Of a stretch of 64,000 nucleotides of DNA, positions 48,535 to 57,917 are shown in pieces. A program made the translations under genes and the position numbers. The notes under the pieces were generated by a model. It saw only the letters and a program-made list of their open reading frames with translations, made no database searches and was not told the DNA's origin. The first letter of the stretch is position 1. Each line of letters begins with the position of its first letter. Location of the stretch: the NCBI RefSeq assembly GCF_014203895.1, contig NZ_JACHJY010000005.1, forward strand, positions 434,001 through 498,000, given 5' to 3'. The stretch comes from Streptomyces nymphaeiformis (GTDB lineage Bacteria; Actinomycetota; Actinomycetes; Streptomycetales; Streptomycetaceae).

Positions 48535-49866
48535 ATGCCCCGACTGCTGCCGGACACCCGGCCCCAGCGCGCGCTCGCCGCCTCGAACTTCGTCAACGCC
48601 GTCGGCAGCGGCCTCTTCCTGACCGCCGGAGTGCTGTACTTCACCCAGGCCGTGCGCCTCCCGGCCGCCACCGTCGGCCTCGGGCTCGGCATCGCCGGGC
48701 TCCTCTCGCTCGCCGTCGGAATCGCCGTCGGCCACCTCGCGGACCGGTGCGGCGCGCGCGGGGTCTTCGTGACCACCCTGGCGGTGCAGGCGCTCGCCAC
48801 GGCGGCCTTCGTCCTCGCCGACAGCTTCTGGCCGTTCGTGCTCGCCGTCTCCGCGGCGACCGGCGCGAAAGCGGCCGGCCTCGCCGCCCGGGCTCCGCTC
48901 GTCCGCCACTACGGAGGGGACCGGCCGCAGGAGTTCCGCGCCTATCTGCGCGCCGTGACCAACGTCGGCATCTCCCTCGGCGCCCTCCTCGCGGGATGGG
49001 CGGTCCAGGTCGGCACGCTCGGCGCCTACCGGGTCCTGGTCACCGGGAACGCGCTCGCGTTCGCGGCCTCCGCCGCCGTCCTGCTCCTGCTGCCGCCCGT
49101 CGCGCCCGCGCCCGTCGCCCGCGGCCCCCGGTGGATCGCGCTGCGGGACCGGCCGTATCTGGCGCTCACCGCGCTCGACGGCGTCATGGCGGTCCAGTTC
49201 AAGGTGCTCACCGTCGCGATCCCGCTCTGGCTCGTGGGCTCGACCGCCGCCCCGCACTGGCTGGTCTCCGGCACCATGCTCGCCAACACGGTCCTCGTCG
49301 TCGGCCTCCAGGTGCGGGCGAGCCGCGGGATCGACTCGCCCCGGGCCGGCGGCCTGGCCTACCGGCGCGCCGGAGCGGCCTTCCTCGTCTCCTGCGCCCT
49401 CGTCCCGCTCTCCGCCGGGACGTCCGTGGCGGTGGCCGTGGTCCTGCTGCTCGCCGCCGTGGTCGTCCACACGGCCGGCGAACTCTGGCACGCGGCGGGC
49501 GGCTTCGAGGTCTCGTACGCCCTCGCACCGCCCCACGCCACGGGCCAGTACCTGGGCGTCTTCGGCCTCGGCGCCGGTCTCTCCGAGGCCCTCGGACCCG
49601 GTCTCCTCATTGCCCTCTGCATCGGCTGGGGCCGCCCCGGCTGGTTCGCCGTGGGCGCCCTCTTCGCCCTGACCGGCCTCCTGACCCCGCTCGCCGTCCG
49701 GCGCGCGGAGCAGGGCCGTCAGTCGCTGAACAGGGAGACGACGCCGAGCACCCAGACCCAGCCGAAGGCGATGGCCCCGACCAGGCAGCCGACGCCCGCG
49801 GCGACGCCGCCGGCCGTCCACCCGTCGGCGTCCGGCGCGCACTGCTCGTCCGCGTCCTCGTCGTAG
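48535..49866 (+). CDS. Major facilitator superfamily exporter
   Basis: 443 aa with about 12 hydrophobic helices. The MFS motif A variant GHLADRCGARGVF lies between helices 2 and 3. The pattern fits a drug/proton or efflux-type MFS; the substrate is unknown. ATG 48535 has GGAGCGGAGCCCCG upstream. The last roughly 50 codons (after LAVRRAEQGRQS) overlap the opposite-strand gene by 148 bp and are low-complexity, so the ancestral stop may have been lost. Confidence 0.85.
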   Translation: MPRLLPDTRPQRALAASNFVNAVGSGLFLTAGVLYFTQAVRLPAATVGLGLGIAGLLSLAVGIAVGHLADRCGARGVFVTTLAVQALATAAFVLADSFWPFVLAVSAATGAKAAGLAARAPLVRHYGGDRPQEFRAYLRAVTNVGISLGALLAGWAVQVGTLGAYRVLVTGNALAFAASAAVLLLLPPVAPAPVARGPRWIALRDRPYLALTALDGVMAVQFKVLTVAIPLWLVGSTAAPHWLVSGTMLANTVLVVGLQVRASRGIDSPRAGGLAYRRAGAAFLVSCALVPLSAGTSVAVAVVLLLAAVVVHTAGELWHAAGGFEVSYALAPPHATGQYLGVFGLGAGLSEALGPGLLIALCIGWGRPGWFAVGALFALTGLLTPLAVRRAEQGRQSLNRETTPSTQTQPKAMAPTRQPTPAATPPAVHPSASGAHCSSASSS

Positions 49867-50249
49867 GAGGCGGGGTCGTCCCAGTCGACCGGCCGCCCCA
49901 GCTCCCCGGCGCGGGCCGTGCGCACCGCCGCCAGCTGCCGCTCGGCGAACGGGGTGGCGGCCAGCGCCTCGGGTCCGCGCCACGCGAGGGCCTTCATGCG
50001 CCACGCGGGAGACCCGTACCGCTCCTCGAAGGCGGCCGTCTCGTCCGGGCGCCGGTCCTCTTCGAGGTACATCCAGCGCCCGGCCTCCGCCGCGTCCCCG
50101 TACAGCCGGTACACCTCGGCGAGCCGGCGGCGGAGGGTCAGGTCGTACGGGAAGGAGGAGACGAGACCGCGCAGGCGCTGGCGCGCCATCGGCACACGGC
50201 CGGCGGCCAGGTCCGCGTCCACGCGGGCGAGGGTCCGTGTCGGGGGCAT
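49719..50249 (-). CDS. DUF6584-type protein
   Basis: 176 aa. The N-terminal helical part (TLARVDADLAAGRVPMARQR, LRRRLAEVYRLYGD) looks TPR-like. An acidic linker and a single C-terminal membrane helix (VGCLVGAIAFGWVWVLGVV) end the protein. ATG 50249 is chosen; a GTG at 50267 is possible. Its 3' end overlaps the MFS gene. Family function unknown. Confidence 0.75.
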   Translation of the reverse strand: MPPTRTLARVDADLAAGRVPMARQRLRGLVSSFPYDLTLRRRLAEVYRLYGDAAEAGRWMYLEEDRRPDETAAFEERYGSPAWRMKALAWRGPEALAATPFAERQLAAVRTARAGELGRPVDWDDPASYDEDADEQCAPDADGWTAGGVAAGVGCLVGAIAFGWVWVLGVVSLFSD

Positions 50250-50293
50250 ACCCCCATGATCGAACACGGGTACGCGCCGGATCGACCGGATTT

Positions 50294-50323
50294 CGACGGC
50301 CGGCGCGCGGGCGCCGGCCGTCG
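50294..50323 (-). terminator. Perfect 13-bp hairpin after the StyA-like gene
   Basis: CGACGGCCGGCGC (50294-50306) and GCGCCGGCCGTCG (50311-50323) with a 4-base loop, 5 bp beyond the monooxygenase stop codon. Confidence 0.75.
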
Positions 50324-50328
50324 GGGCG

Positions 50329-51564
50329 CTAGCCGGCGGAGACCTCGGCCAGGTACGCGGACGTCTTCTCCGGGTCGAAGAAGAAGTTCTCGAAGTCCGC
50401 CGGGTCGTTGAAGCCGTTGGCGAAGCGGTCGGCGACGGGCTGGAGCCGGCCGGCCGCGCCGAGCAGGTTCAGGACGTGCTCCGGCGGGGGCGCCAGCATC
50501 GCGTTCGTCCACTTGGTGACGTGCTGGGCCGTGTTCCAGTAGCGGTCGAAGGCGCCCTGCATCCACTCCTCGTCGAAGGGCTTGTCGCCCTGCTCGACGA
50601 TGGCGGCGAGGTACGCGGCGGCGCACTTGGACGCCGAGTTGGAGCCCTGGCCGGTGATCGGGTCGTTCGCCACGACGACGTCGGCGACGCCGAGGACCAG
50701 GCCGCCGCCGGGGAGCCGGCCGATGGGGTTGCGGACGGTCGGCGCGTACCGGCCGGCGAGGGTGCCGCCCGCGTCGGTCAGCTCGACCTTGGTGGCGCGC
50801 GCGTACTCCCAGGGCAGGAACTTCTCCATGAGCTCCAGCGTCAGCGCCAGGTGCTCCGAGGGGTCCTTGACGCCCTGGAACGCGTCGACGGGGCCGCCGG
50901 GGACGCCCTCCCAGAAGAGGATGTCGGCACGGCCGCCGGTGGTGAGCGTCGGCATGACGAAGAGCTCGCCGACACCGGGCACGATGTTGCAGCGGACCGC
51001 GTCGAACTCCGGGTGCTCGGGGCGCGGGCCGAGGCCGTGGACGTACGCGACGGCGAGCGCGCGCTGCGGCTCGCCGTACGGCGAACGGGCGGCGTCCCGG
51101 CCGAACATGGAGACCAGCTCGCCCTTGCCGGCCGCGACGAGCACCAGGTCGTAGCCGCGGGAGAAGTAGTCCAGGTCGCCGACGGCCGCGCCGTGTATCA
51201 CCAGCTGGCCGCCGCGCTGGGCGAAGGTGTCCATCCAGCCGGCCATCTTCACGCGCTGGTCCACGGACTGGGCGTAACCGCCGAGCCGACCGACCCAGTC
51301 GATCACGCGGGCGGACTCGGGTCCCGCGACGGAGACGCCGAGGCCCTCGATCCGCGGGGCCTGGGACTCCCAGAAGTTCAGCCCGAGGTCGCGCTCGTGC
51401 TGGAGGGCGGTGTCGAACATGCACTGGGTGGACATGACCCGGCCGGTACGGATCTCGTCCGCCGTCCGGTTCGACATGAGGGTGACCTCGTACCCCTGCG
51501 ACTGGAGTCCGAGGGCGAGCTGCAGGCCGGACTGGCCTGCGCCGACTATGAGTATCTTCCGCAT
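50329..51564 (-). CDS. Styrene/indole monooxygenase-like flavoprotein (StyA family)
   Basis: 411 aa. A Rossmann FAD-binding start (ILIVGAGQSGLQLALGLQ) and the StyA-type core (NRTADEIRTGRVMSTQ, DPITGQGSNSASKCAAAY) identify the two-component flavin monooxygenase family that epoxidises aromatic alkenes. Reduced FAD must come from a separate reductase, and none is adjacent. It is 51 bp after the conservon GTPase gene on the same strand and ends in a hairpin, so it looks like the last gene of that operon. Substrate unknown. Confidence 0.85.
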   Translation of the reverse strand: MRKILIVGAGQSGLQLALGLQSQGYEVTLMSNRTADEIRTGRVMSTQCMFDTALQHERDLGLNFWESQAPRIEGLGVSVAGPESARVIDWVGRLGGYAQSVDQRVKMAGWMDTFAQRGGQLVIHGAAVGDLDYFSRGYDLVLVAAGKGELVSMFGRDAARSPYGEPQRALAVAYVHGLGPRPEHPEFDAVRCNIVPGVGELFVMPTLTTGGRADILFWEGVPGGPVDAFQGVKDPSEHLALTLELMEKFLPWEYARATKVELTDAGGTLAGRYAPTVRNPIGRLPGGGLVLGVADVVVANDPITGQGSNSASKCAAAYLAAIVEQGDKPFDEEWMQGAFDRYWNTAQHVTKWTNAMLAPPPEHVLNLLGAAGRLQPVADRFANGFNDPADFENFFFDPEKTSAYLAEVSAG

Positions 51565-51615
51565 GGGTGGTGCTCCTGGCGACGGTGAGCTGTGGGGAGG
51601 GCGGTTCTGGGCCGA

Positions 51616-52299
51616 CTATTCGGGCGTGGCTTCGAGGGCGTGCGCGACCATCGCGAGCAGGGTCTCGACGACGCTGTACCGCTTGCGCGCGTCCATGACC
51701 ACCACGGGCACGTGCGCGGGCACGGTCAGGGCCTCCCGTACGTCGTCCGCCTCGAACAGCTCGGTGCCCTCGAAGTGGTTGACGGCCACGATGTACGGCA
51801 GCCCGCAGCTCTCGAAGTAGTCGAGCGCCGGGAAGCAGTCGGTGAGCCGGCGGGTGTCGGCGAGCACGATCGCCCCGATCGCCCCGCGCACCAGGTCGTC
51901 CCACATGAACCAGAAGCGCTGCTGCCCCGGCGTGCCGAAGACGTACAGCACCAGGTCGTTGTCGAGCGTGATCCGGCCGAAGTCCATCGCCACCGTGGTG
52001 GTGAGCTTGTCCGGCGTGGCGGTGAGGTCGTCGGTGTCCTCGCTCGCCCGGGTCATCAGCGCCTCGGTCTGGAGCGGGGTGATCTCCGAGACGGCGCGGA
52101 CGAAGGTGGTCTTGCCGACGCCGAAGCCGCCCGCGACGACGATCTTCGTCGCGATCGGGGCGCGCGAGTGGTCGAGCTGCCAGTCCTGGGCGCCCTCTTC
52201 GGTGTCCAGGATCGGACCCTCGGGCCCCGGCTGCGCGGGGATGCCGGCGACCGCCGGGCTTTCGGAGACGGCGGTGGCGTCAGAGACGACGGAGTCCAC
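51616..52299 (-). CDS. cvnD: Conservon small GTPase CvnD
   Basis: 227 aa. Ras-like GTPase with P-loop GGFGVGKT (57-64), G3-type FGTPGQQRF and a VNHFEG in place of NKxD. Conservons encode a membrane kinase-like protein (A), a roadblock protein (B), a DUF742 protein (C) and this GTPase (D), which form a membrane-associated signalling complex resembling eukaryotic G-protein systems. The GTG start overlaps cvnC by 20 bp. Confidence 0.93.
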   Translation of the reverse strand: MDSVVSDATAVSESPAVAGIPAQPGPEGPILDTEEGAQDWQLDHSRAPIATKIVVAGGFGVGKTTFVRAVSEITPLQTEALMTRASEDTDDLTATPDKLTTTVAMDFGRITLDNDLVLYVFGTPGQQRFWFMWDDLVRGAIGAIVLADTRRLTDCFPALDYFESCGLPYIVAVNHFEGTELFEADDVREALTVPAHVPVVVMDARKRYSVVETLLAMVAHALEATPE

Positions 52300-52699
52300 T
52301 CAGCACCCTTTCGAGGAGCGCGCGGTCGGGCTGGCCGGTGCCGTGACCGGTCCCGTACACACGGATCTTTCCCTGGTCGGCCAGGTCGCTGAGCAGCACC
52401 CGGACGACCCCCAACGGCATCTTCAGAAGCGCCGAGATCTCCGCGACCGTCCGCATCCGGCGGCAGATCTCGACGATGGCCCGCATCTCCGGCATCAGCC
52501 CGCGGACGGCGGGCCCGCCGTCCGTGAGGACCTTGCGGGCGGCGGGCGCTTCGAGCGCCGCCACGAAGGTCTCGACGAGCAGGATGTGCCCGAAGCGGGT
52601 GCGGCCGCCGGTCAGCGAGTACGGGCGCACGCGCGCGGGGCGGCGGTTCTCCCCCCGTACCGGCAGCTTGAACCCGTGGGCTGAGGACATGGCCGTCAC
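52280..52699 (-). CDS. cvnC: Conservon DUF742 protein CvnC
   Basis: 139 aa with the DUF742 pattern (RVRPYSLTGGRTR, PEMRAIVEICRR, TVAEISALLKMPLGVVRVLLSDL, including a winged-helix-like part). It overlaps cvnB by 4 bases (GTGA) and cvnD by 20. An ATG 3 codons inside is an alternative start. Confidence 0.93.
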   Translation of the reverse strand: MTAMSSAHGFKLPVRGENRRPARVRPYSLTGGRTRFGHILLVETFVAALEAPAARKVLTDGGPAVRGLMPEMRAIVEICRRMRTVAEISALLKMPLGVVRVLLSDLADQGKIRVYGTGHGTGQPDRALLERVLSGLRRL

Positions 52700-53187
52700 T
52701 GGGTGCTCTCCATCGATTTGCGCAGCTCACTGCGGACTTCGGGGGTGAGTACGTGACCGGCGCGGCCCACGAAGAGCGCCATGTGGTACGCCACGACGCT
52801 CATGTCGCAGTCGGGCGTGGCGTGCACGCCGAGCAGCGAGCCGTCGCTGATCGACATGACGAAGACGCTGCCCTCGTCCATCGCGACCATCGTCTGCTTG
52901 ACCCCGCCGCCGTCCATCAGCCGGGCCGCCCCGATGGTGAGGCTGCCGATGCCGGAGACGATGGTGGCCAGATCGGCGCTGGAGCCGCGCGGCCCGCCGG
53001 GACGGCCGGGGCCGTCGGCGGCCGTCGCGGCCTGCTGGGTGGCCGGATCCGACGAGAGCAGCATGAGGCCGTCGGAGGAGACGACGGCCACCGAGCGGAC
53101 ACCCGGGACCTCCTCCACCAGATTCCCCAGCAGCCATTGCAGGTTGCGGGCTTCCGTGCTCAGTCCGAACGTTCCCGTCGCGGTCAA
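52696..53187 (-). CDS. cvnB: Conservon roadblock/LC7 protein CvnB
   Basis: 163 aa. Roadblock/LC7 fold (LQWLLGNLVEEVPGVRSVAVVSSDGLMLL, then AYHMALFVGRAGHVLTPEVR) that acts as a GTPase partner. I chose TTG 53187 because GAGGAGGCACGCAG lies upstream and the codon overlaps the cvnA stop (TTGA). A Gly/Pro-rich loop is inserted near 45-65. Confidence 0.92.
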   Translation of the reverse strand: MTATGTFGLSTEARNLQWLLGNLVEEVPGVRSVAVVSSDGLMLLSSDPATQQAATAADGPGRPGGPRGSSADLATIVSGIGSLTIGAARLMDGGGVKQTMVAMDEGSVFVMSISDGSLLGVHATPDCDMSVVAYHMALFVGRAGHVLTPEVRSELRKSMESTQ

Positions 53188-56024
53188 CTGCGTGCCTCCT
53201 CGACTGTGTCCCCCGTCTTCTCCCCTGTACGTGCAGTCTGTGTGGTCTCTGCGCGAGCCGTGTCCAGCTCCGCCTCCACGTCCCGGCGCCCCGCCTTGGC
53301 GCCCTGGTGGAAGCCGCCGAGCCGGCGCCGCAGCGCCTCCGCGTCCACGCCGCCCCGGCGGGGCGTGGTGGCGGCGGCCGGCTGGCGGACCACCTGCGGA
53401 GTGCGCTTGGGCAGGCCCTTGTCGGTGACCCGCTCCCACTGCGCGGGGCGCGGACCGGGCACGTCCGCGGTGGTCGCGTCGGCCACGGGCACCTCGGCGA
53501 CGGGCGCCTCGGGCCGGGCCGTCTCCTCGCCGTCGGCGGCGCGCTCGTGCGTGTCCGGCTCGGGCGGCGGGTCGGGCAGCCGGACCTGGAGCGTGGTCTC
53601 GGAGACGGACTCCCCGAGGGGGGCCGGCTCGTACGGCTCCTCCGGCGCGGGCTCCGGTGCGTGCGGGGCCTCCGGCTCGGGGGCGTACGCCTCTTCGGGG
53701 TCCGGGGCGTACCCGGCCTCCTGCGTCTCCGCCGTCTCCGCCGCCAGGAACGCCGCCTCCGCCGCCTCCACGAGCGGGTCGCGGTTCCGGGACGGCAGGG
53801 TGTTGGAGTTGGCCTCCGCGACCGAGCCGGGCAGCTGGATGACGGGTGCGGCGCCCGCGACCCGTACCGGCTCCGACACGGCCGTCGGCGGCGTCGTCGG
53901 CAGCAGGGGCAGCGGCAGGACCACGACGGCGGCCGTGCCGCCCTGCTGCTGCTCGCGCAGCTCGACGCGGACGCCGTGGCGGGCGGCGAGCAGGGCGATG
54001 ACCCGCATGCCGAGCCCCTCGCCCTCGAAGGCCTCCGGGTCGGCCTCGGCGAGGCGCGTGTTGAGCTCGGCGGACCGGGAGGCGGTCATGCCGATGCCCG
54101 CGTCCTGCACGGAGAGCATCACCTCGCCGCTCTCCAGGAGCCAGCCGGAGAGCTGGACCTCGGCGTCGGGCGGCGAGAAGGAGGTGGCGTTCTCCAGGAG
54201 CTCCGCGACCAGGTGGCTCAGGTCGTCCGCGGCGAAGCCGGCGATCTGGGCGTGCGGCGGCAGCGACTGGATGGTGACCCGCTCGTACCGCTCGATCTCG
54301 CTGACGGCGGCGCGCAGCACGTCGACGAGCGGGACGGGCCCGGCGTGGCCGTGGACGTGCTCGTGGCCGGCGAGGACGAGGAGGTTCTCGCTGTGGCGGC
54401 GCATGACGGTCGCCATGTGGTCGAGCTTGAAGAGGGTCGCGAGGCGGTCCGGGTCCTGCTCGCGCTCCTCCAGCTTCTCGATGACGCCGAGCTGCCGCTC
54501 CACGAGCCCGAGGCTGCGCAGCGAGAGGTTGACGAAGGTGTGGTGGACGCTGTTCCTGAGCCGTTCGAGGTCGGCGGTGAGGAGGGCGACCCGGCCCTGG
54601 AGGTCGGCGCGCTGGGCGGCGAGTTCGGCGCCGACGGCGTCCTTGGCGGCGGCCAGGTCCTCGCGCTCGTCGGTGAGCCGCTCGGTCTGGGCGGCGAGGC
54701 CGGCGAGCTTGCCGTGGAGGGCGTTGAGGGAGCGGACGACCTGGGCGAACTCGTCGTTGCGGCCGGTGAAGCGGACCGCTGCTGCGTCCGTATCGGGCCG
54801 CGGCCCGTGTGCGGCGGCGAGCCGGGCGGCGCCGAGGCGGAGCACGGCGAGCGGCCGGGTGAGGGTGCGGGCGACGTAGGTGGAGATGCCGATCGCGACG
54901 AGGAGGCAGCCGCCGAGGTAGGCGAGGCGCAGTTCGAGGGCTTCGACGTCGTCGTCGCGGAGGGCGGCGAGGCGTTCGACCCGCTCGGTGGCGAGGGCGG
55001 ACTCGACGCCGCGCATCTGCTCGATGCGGGCGGAGAGCGCGGCGTCCAGGGCGACCGGGTCCGTGCCGCGCTCGGCCTCGGTCAGCTTGGGCTGGTCGGT
55101 GAGGCTGGCGAGGGCGAGCTCGGCGGTCTTGACGTCGGGGCCGGTGACGGTGGCCGCGAGGGAGTCGCGGGCGGTGGCCCCGGCGGCCTGGTCGAAGTCG
55201 CCGAGGGCGGCGAGTTCGCGGACGCGGGCCTGCTGGGCGGCCGCGGTGAGGCCGTCGCGGGCCCGGTCGGCCTCCGCCGCGCCCTCGGGCTCGTCGGCGA
55301 CGTAGGTGCCGGTCTGGGGGTCGTAGTGGACGTCCCCGCTGGGCTCGGGCTGCGGCACGGAGAGCGCGCCGAGGAGCAGGCCGCGGGTGGCGGAGGCCTG
55401 TTCGACGGCCCGGCCGAGGGCGGCGGGGGCGCGGGTGGCCCCGGTCAGCGCGGCGTCGGAGGCGCGGGCCGGGGTCTTGTCGGCGAGTTCGTCGGCGAGG
55501 GCCTGGAGCTTGGCGATGACGTCCGAGTACGCCTTGTGGGCCTCCAGGGCCGTGCCCTTGCCGGTCAGGGCGGTGCGGCGGACGGAGGGGACTCCGGCGA
55601 GTTCGCGGCGGAGTTCGGCGGGGGCGGCGGGCCGGATCTCGTCGATCTGGCGGTCGACGCGGGTGGAGCGGGCCTCGGTGATCTGCCGCTTGTGCTTGGC
55701 GTCGCCGCTCTGGTTCTCGCGGCCGGCGGCGATGTACGCCACGACCTCGTCGCGCTCGTCGGCGAGGGAGTGCGCGAGGGTGACGGCCTGCCGGTCGAGT
55801 TCGGCGAGGGTGACCAGGCGCTGGGACTCGGTGAGCTCGGTGGAGGCGGCGAGGACCGCAGGGGCTCCGGCGGCGAGGACGGTGACGCTCACCAGGGCGA
55901 CGCCCGCGACCAGCCGGTTGCGGACGCGCTTGGGCCGGCCGGCGGGGGCCTGCGGCTCACCGGGGGTCTGGCTCTGCGTGCCGTTGTTGCTCCGAGGCCG
56001 CTTCTTCTGCACCGGTGCTCGCAT
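53184..56024 (-). CDS. cvnA: Conservon sensor protein CvnA (NIT domain, histidine-kinase-like ATPase)
   Basis: 946 aa. A membrane helix (about 37-60), an extracellular nitrate/sulfonate-sensing-like helical domain (about 62-360), a second helix (about 366-386), HAMP and coiled coil, then an HATPase with LLENATSFSPP, QDAGIGMT and GEGLGMRVI. A long Pro/Glu/Ala-rich tail (about 690-946) follows. No canonical phospho-acceptor H-box is evident, as in other CvnA proteins. It begins the conservon operon next to a 372-bp divergent region. Confidence 0.92.
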   Translation of the reverse strand: MRAPVQKKRPRSNNGTQSQTPGEPQAPAGRPKRVRNRLVAGVALVSVTVLAAGAPAVLAASTELTESQRLVTLAELDRQAVTLAHSLADERDEVVAYIAAGRENQSGDAKHKRQITEARSTRVDRQIDEIRPAAPAELRRELAGVPSVRRTALTGKGTALEAHKAYSDVIAKLQALADELADKTPARASDAALTGATRAPAALGRAVEQASATRGLLLGALSVPQPEPSGDVHYDPQTGTYVADEPEGAAEADRARDGLTAAAQQARVRELAALGDFDQAAGATARDSLAATVTGPDVKTAELALASLTDQPKLTEAERGTDPVALDAALSARIEQMRGVESALATERVERLAALRDDDVEALELRLAYLGGCLLVAIGISTYVARTLTRPLAVLRLGAARLAAAHGPRPDTDAAAVRFTGRNDEFAQVVRSLNALHGKLAGLAAQTERLTDEREDLAAAKDAVGAELAAQRADLQGRVALLTADLERLRNSVHHTFVNLSLRSLGLVERQLGVIEKLEEREQDPDRLATLFKLDHMATVMRRHSENLLVLAGHEHVHGHAGPVPLVDVLRAAVSEIERYERVTIQSLPPHAQIAGFAADDLSHLVAELLENATSFSPPDAEVQLSGWLLESGEVMLSVQDAGIGMTASRSAELNTRLAEADPEAFEGEGLGMRVIALLAARHGVRVELREQQQGGTAAVVVLPLPLLPTTPPTAVSEPVRVAGAAPVIQLPGSVAEANSNTLPSRNRDPLVEAAEAAFLAAETAETQEAGYAPDPEEAYAPEPEAPHAPEPAPEEPYEPAPLGESVSETTLQVRLPDPPPEPDTHERAADGEETARPEAPVAEVPVADATTADVPGPRPAQWERVTDKGLPKRTPQVVRQPAAATTPRRGGVDAEALRRRLGGFHQGAKAGRRDVEAELDTARAETTQTARTGEKTGDTVEEARS

Positions 56025-56396
56025 TCTTGATTCGTCCGCCGATGAAGCAGAGGTGACGACCGGTCACGAGGGAGCGCCCCCACCCCTGGTACGGCTTCCG
56101 ACCATTCCAGCGCTTCCGGCAGGGGGACGGGCATCGGCCGCTCCGCCACCCGAACGAGTGAACAACACTCCGTAGTTGGCGGACAACTCGCGGAGGTGGG
56201 TTCCGGGGGCTCGTACGGGGCGCCGGTTGGATCTTCCGGGCGGGCTTTGGCAGGATGCGCGCCCGCAGTTTCCCGGAGGTAACCCTTCCGCCTCTCTCAC
56301 CGCTTCTGCGGGCTTGGTACAGGCCTTTTCCGGCCATTTGCAGGTCCGGTGAAGGAGTTCAGGGGGGAATGCGGGGCGGCGGGCACACTGGAAGGC
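56025..56396. promoter_or_regulatory. 372-bp divergent region between cvnA and the PP2C-like gene
   Basis: It holds no gene I can support. A GTTGTTCACTC/TTGTCCGCC stretch on the cvnA side (about 56158-56190) is the AT-richest part and may contain the cvnA promoter. I see no convincing repeat or terminator. Confidence 0.35.
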
Positions 56397-57188
56397 ATGC
56401 GCAGCGAAGTCGCCTCTCTTCCCGGCAGCCCCGAACGCCCCAACGAGGACTGGGTGGCCGCTGTTCTGCCCGCCTCGGGCAGCGGGGGGACCCTCGTTCT
56501 GCTCGACGGCGTCACGCCTCCCGCCGGTGATGACGGTTGTGTGCACACGGTCCCCTGGTTCACCGCGCGACTGGGCGGGGCTTTGACCGAACTGTCCGGT
56601 TCCCGCCGGGACATGCCCTTGTCCGAGATCCTGTCGCTGGCAATCCGGCGCACCGCGGACGCCCATCGCCACACCTGTGACCTTTCTCACGTGCGAACGC
56701 CTCAGGCGACCGTGGTCCTCGCCCGCTGGGACGAGGCCTCGGTCGAGCATCTCGTCCTCTCCGACTCCGCACTCCTCCTGGAGTCACCGGACGGGACGGT
56801 GCGGGCCGTGCTCGACGACCGGCTCGACCGGGTGCCGGCCGAGGTGCTGCGCTCCCTGGAGGCGACGGACCGGCTGCGGAACCGGGAGGGCGGCTTCTTC
56901 ACCGCGGCGGCGGACCCGGAGGTGGCCGCGCGGGCGGTGACCGGGACGACGCCCCGCGCGGAGGTACGGGCCCTGGCGGCGCTCTCCGACGGGGCGAGCC
57001 GCTGGGTGGAGCTGTTCGGCGAGGGCGACTGGACGGACTGCTTCGGCGTCCTGCGGAAGGAGGGTCCGGTCGGCCTGCTCCGCCGGGTGCGGGCCCTGGA
57101 GGCGGCGGACGCACGGGCCGGCGGCGCGCGGCGCTGGAAGCTGCACGACGACGCGACGGCGGCGTACGCGGAGCTGCCGGGGCGGTGA
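56397..57188 (+). CDS. PP2C-like Ser/Thr phosphatase domain protein
   Basis: 263 aa. The fold is recognisable by PNEDWVAAVL (metal Asp), TLVLLDGVTPP (instead of DG.GG), LALSDGASRWVE and the C-terminal HDDATAAYAEL. The glycine pair after the second aspartate is replaced by DGVT, so activity is uncertain. ATG 56397 has a very close GGAAGGC site. It is divergent from cvnA. Substrate unknown. Confidence 0.75.
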   Translation: MRSEVASLPGSPERPNEDWVAAVLPASGSGGTLVLLDGVTPPAGDDGCVHTVPWFTARLGGALTELSGSRRDMPLSEILSLAIRRTADAHRHTCDLSHVRTPQATVVLARWDEASVEHLVLSDSALLLESPDGTVRAVLDDRLDRVPAEVLRSLEATDRLRNREGGFFTAAADPEVAARAVTGTTPRAEVRALAALSDGASRWVELFGEGDWTDCFGVLRKEGPVGLLRRVRALEAADARAGGARRWKLHDDATAAYAELPGR

Positions 57189-57199
57189 GCCCCGGCCCG

Positions 57200-57682
57200 T
57201 CACCCCTCCGAGCGGAGGTTGAAGTGGTTCAGGAGGCGGGCCAGTTCGGCGACCTCGGCGCGGTCCCAGTCGGCGAGTTTGCGGACGTAGCGTTCGCGCC
57301 GGGCGTCGCGGACGCTGCGGAAGCGGCTGCGGCCCTCCTCGGTGAGGCGGACGAGCGAGGCGCGGCCGTCGGCGGGGTCGGGGTCGCGGGCGACGAGCCC
57401 GAGGTCCTCCAGGGCGCGGAGCTGGCGGCTCATCGTGGCCTTGCCGACGCCGAAGTACCCGGCGAGTTCGGTGGCCCGCTGGGGTCCGGCGTCGTCGAGG
57501 CGTACGAAGAGGCCGTAGGCCGCGGGTTCCAGTTCGGGGTGGACCTCGCGGGCCATCTCGCCGGACTGGGCACGGGCGCGGCGCAGAAAGACCGCCAGCT
57601 CCCGTTCGAGGGCCAGGAATTCCTGGTCCACACCACTTCCGGCGGTGGCCCGGCCTTCACTTCCCGTACCGCTTCCGTGCAC
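57200..57682 (-). CDS. MarR-family transcriptional regulator
   Basis: 160 aa. The winged helix is clear (QRATELAGYFGVGKATMSRQ, LRALEDLGLVARDPDPADGR). The GTG start at 57682 follows GGGAGGTGCTGAC. It is divergent from the GH25 gene with a 235-bp spacer containing GCGGCG/CGCCGC (57725-57744) and CGTAGACC/GGTCTACG (57767-57815) dyads. Ligand unknown. Confidence 0.9.
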   Translation of the reverse strand: MHGSGTGSEGRATAGSGVDQEFLALERELAVFLRRARAQSGEMAREVHPELEPAAYGLFVRLDDAGPQRATELAGYFGVGKATMSRQLRALEDLGLVARDPDPADGRASLVRLTEEGRSRFRSVRDARRERYVRKLADWDRAEVAELARLLNHFNLRSEG

Positions 57683-57917
57683 GTCAGCACCTCCCGCGCG
57701 CTTTCCGAACCCTGAAAGTTTCTTGCGGCGGTGTCCATCGCCGCAGCTCCTTCAGTATTTCGCAGGCGTAGACCAACGGCGGCAACCAGGCCCCCTTCCG
57801 CAGGGCGGGTCTACGTGCGTAGCGTCTTCTCCGGCAGGGCGTATGACATGTCCATTCCAGACTTTGTCGTGCGGTCCGCCGCCCCCGCTCCCCCACCGAG
57901 CCTTTCGGAGGCACGCA

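Noticed and set aside
53307..56030. 900-codon open frame opposite cvnA
   Set aside because: Low-complexity Gly/Arg/Glu sequence with no start signals; cvnA has clear motifs and operon overlaps.
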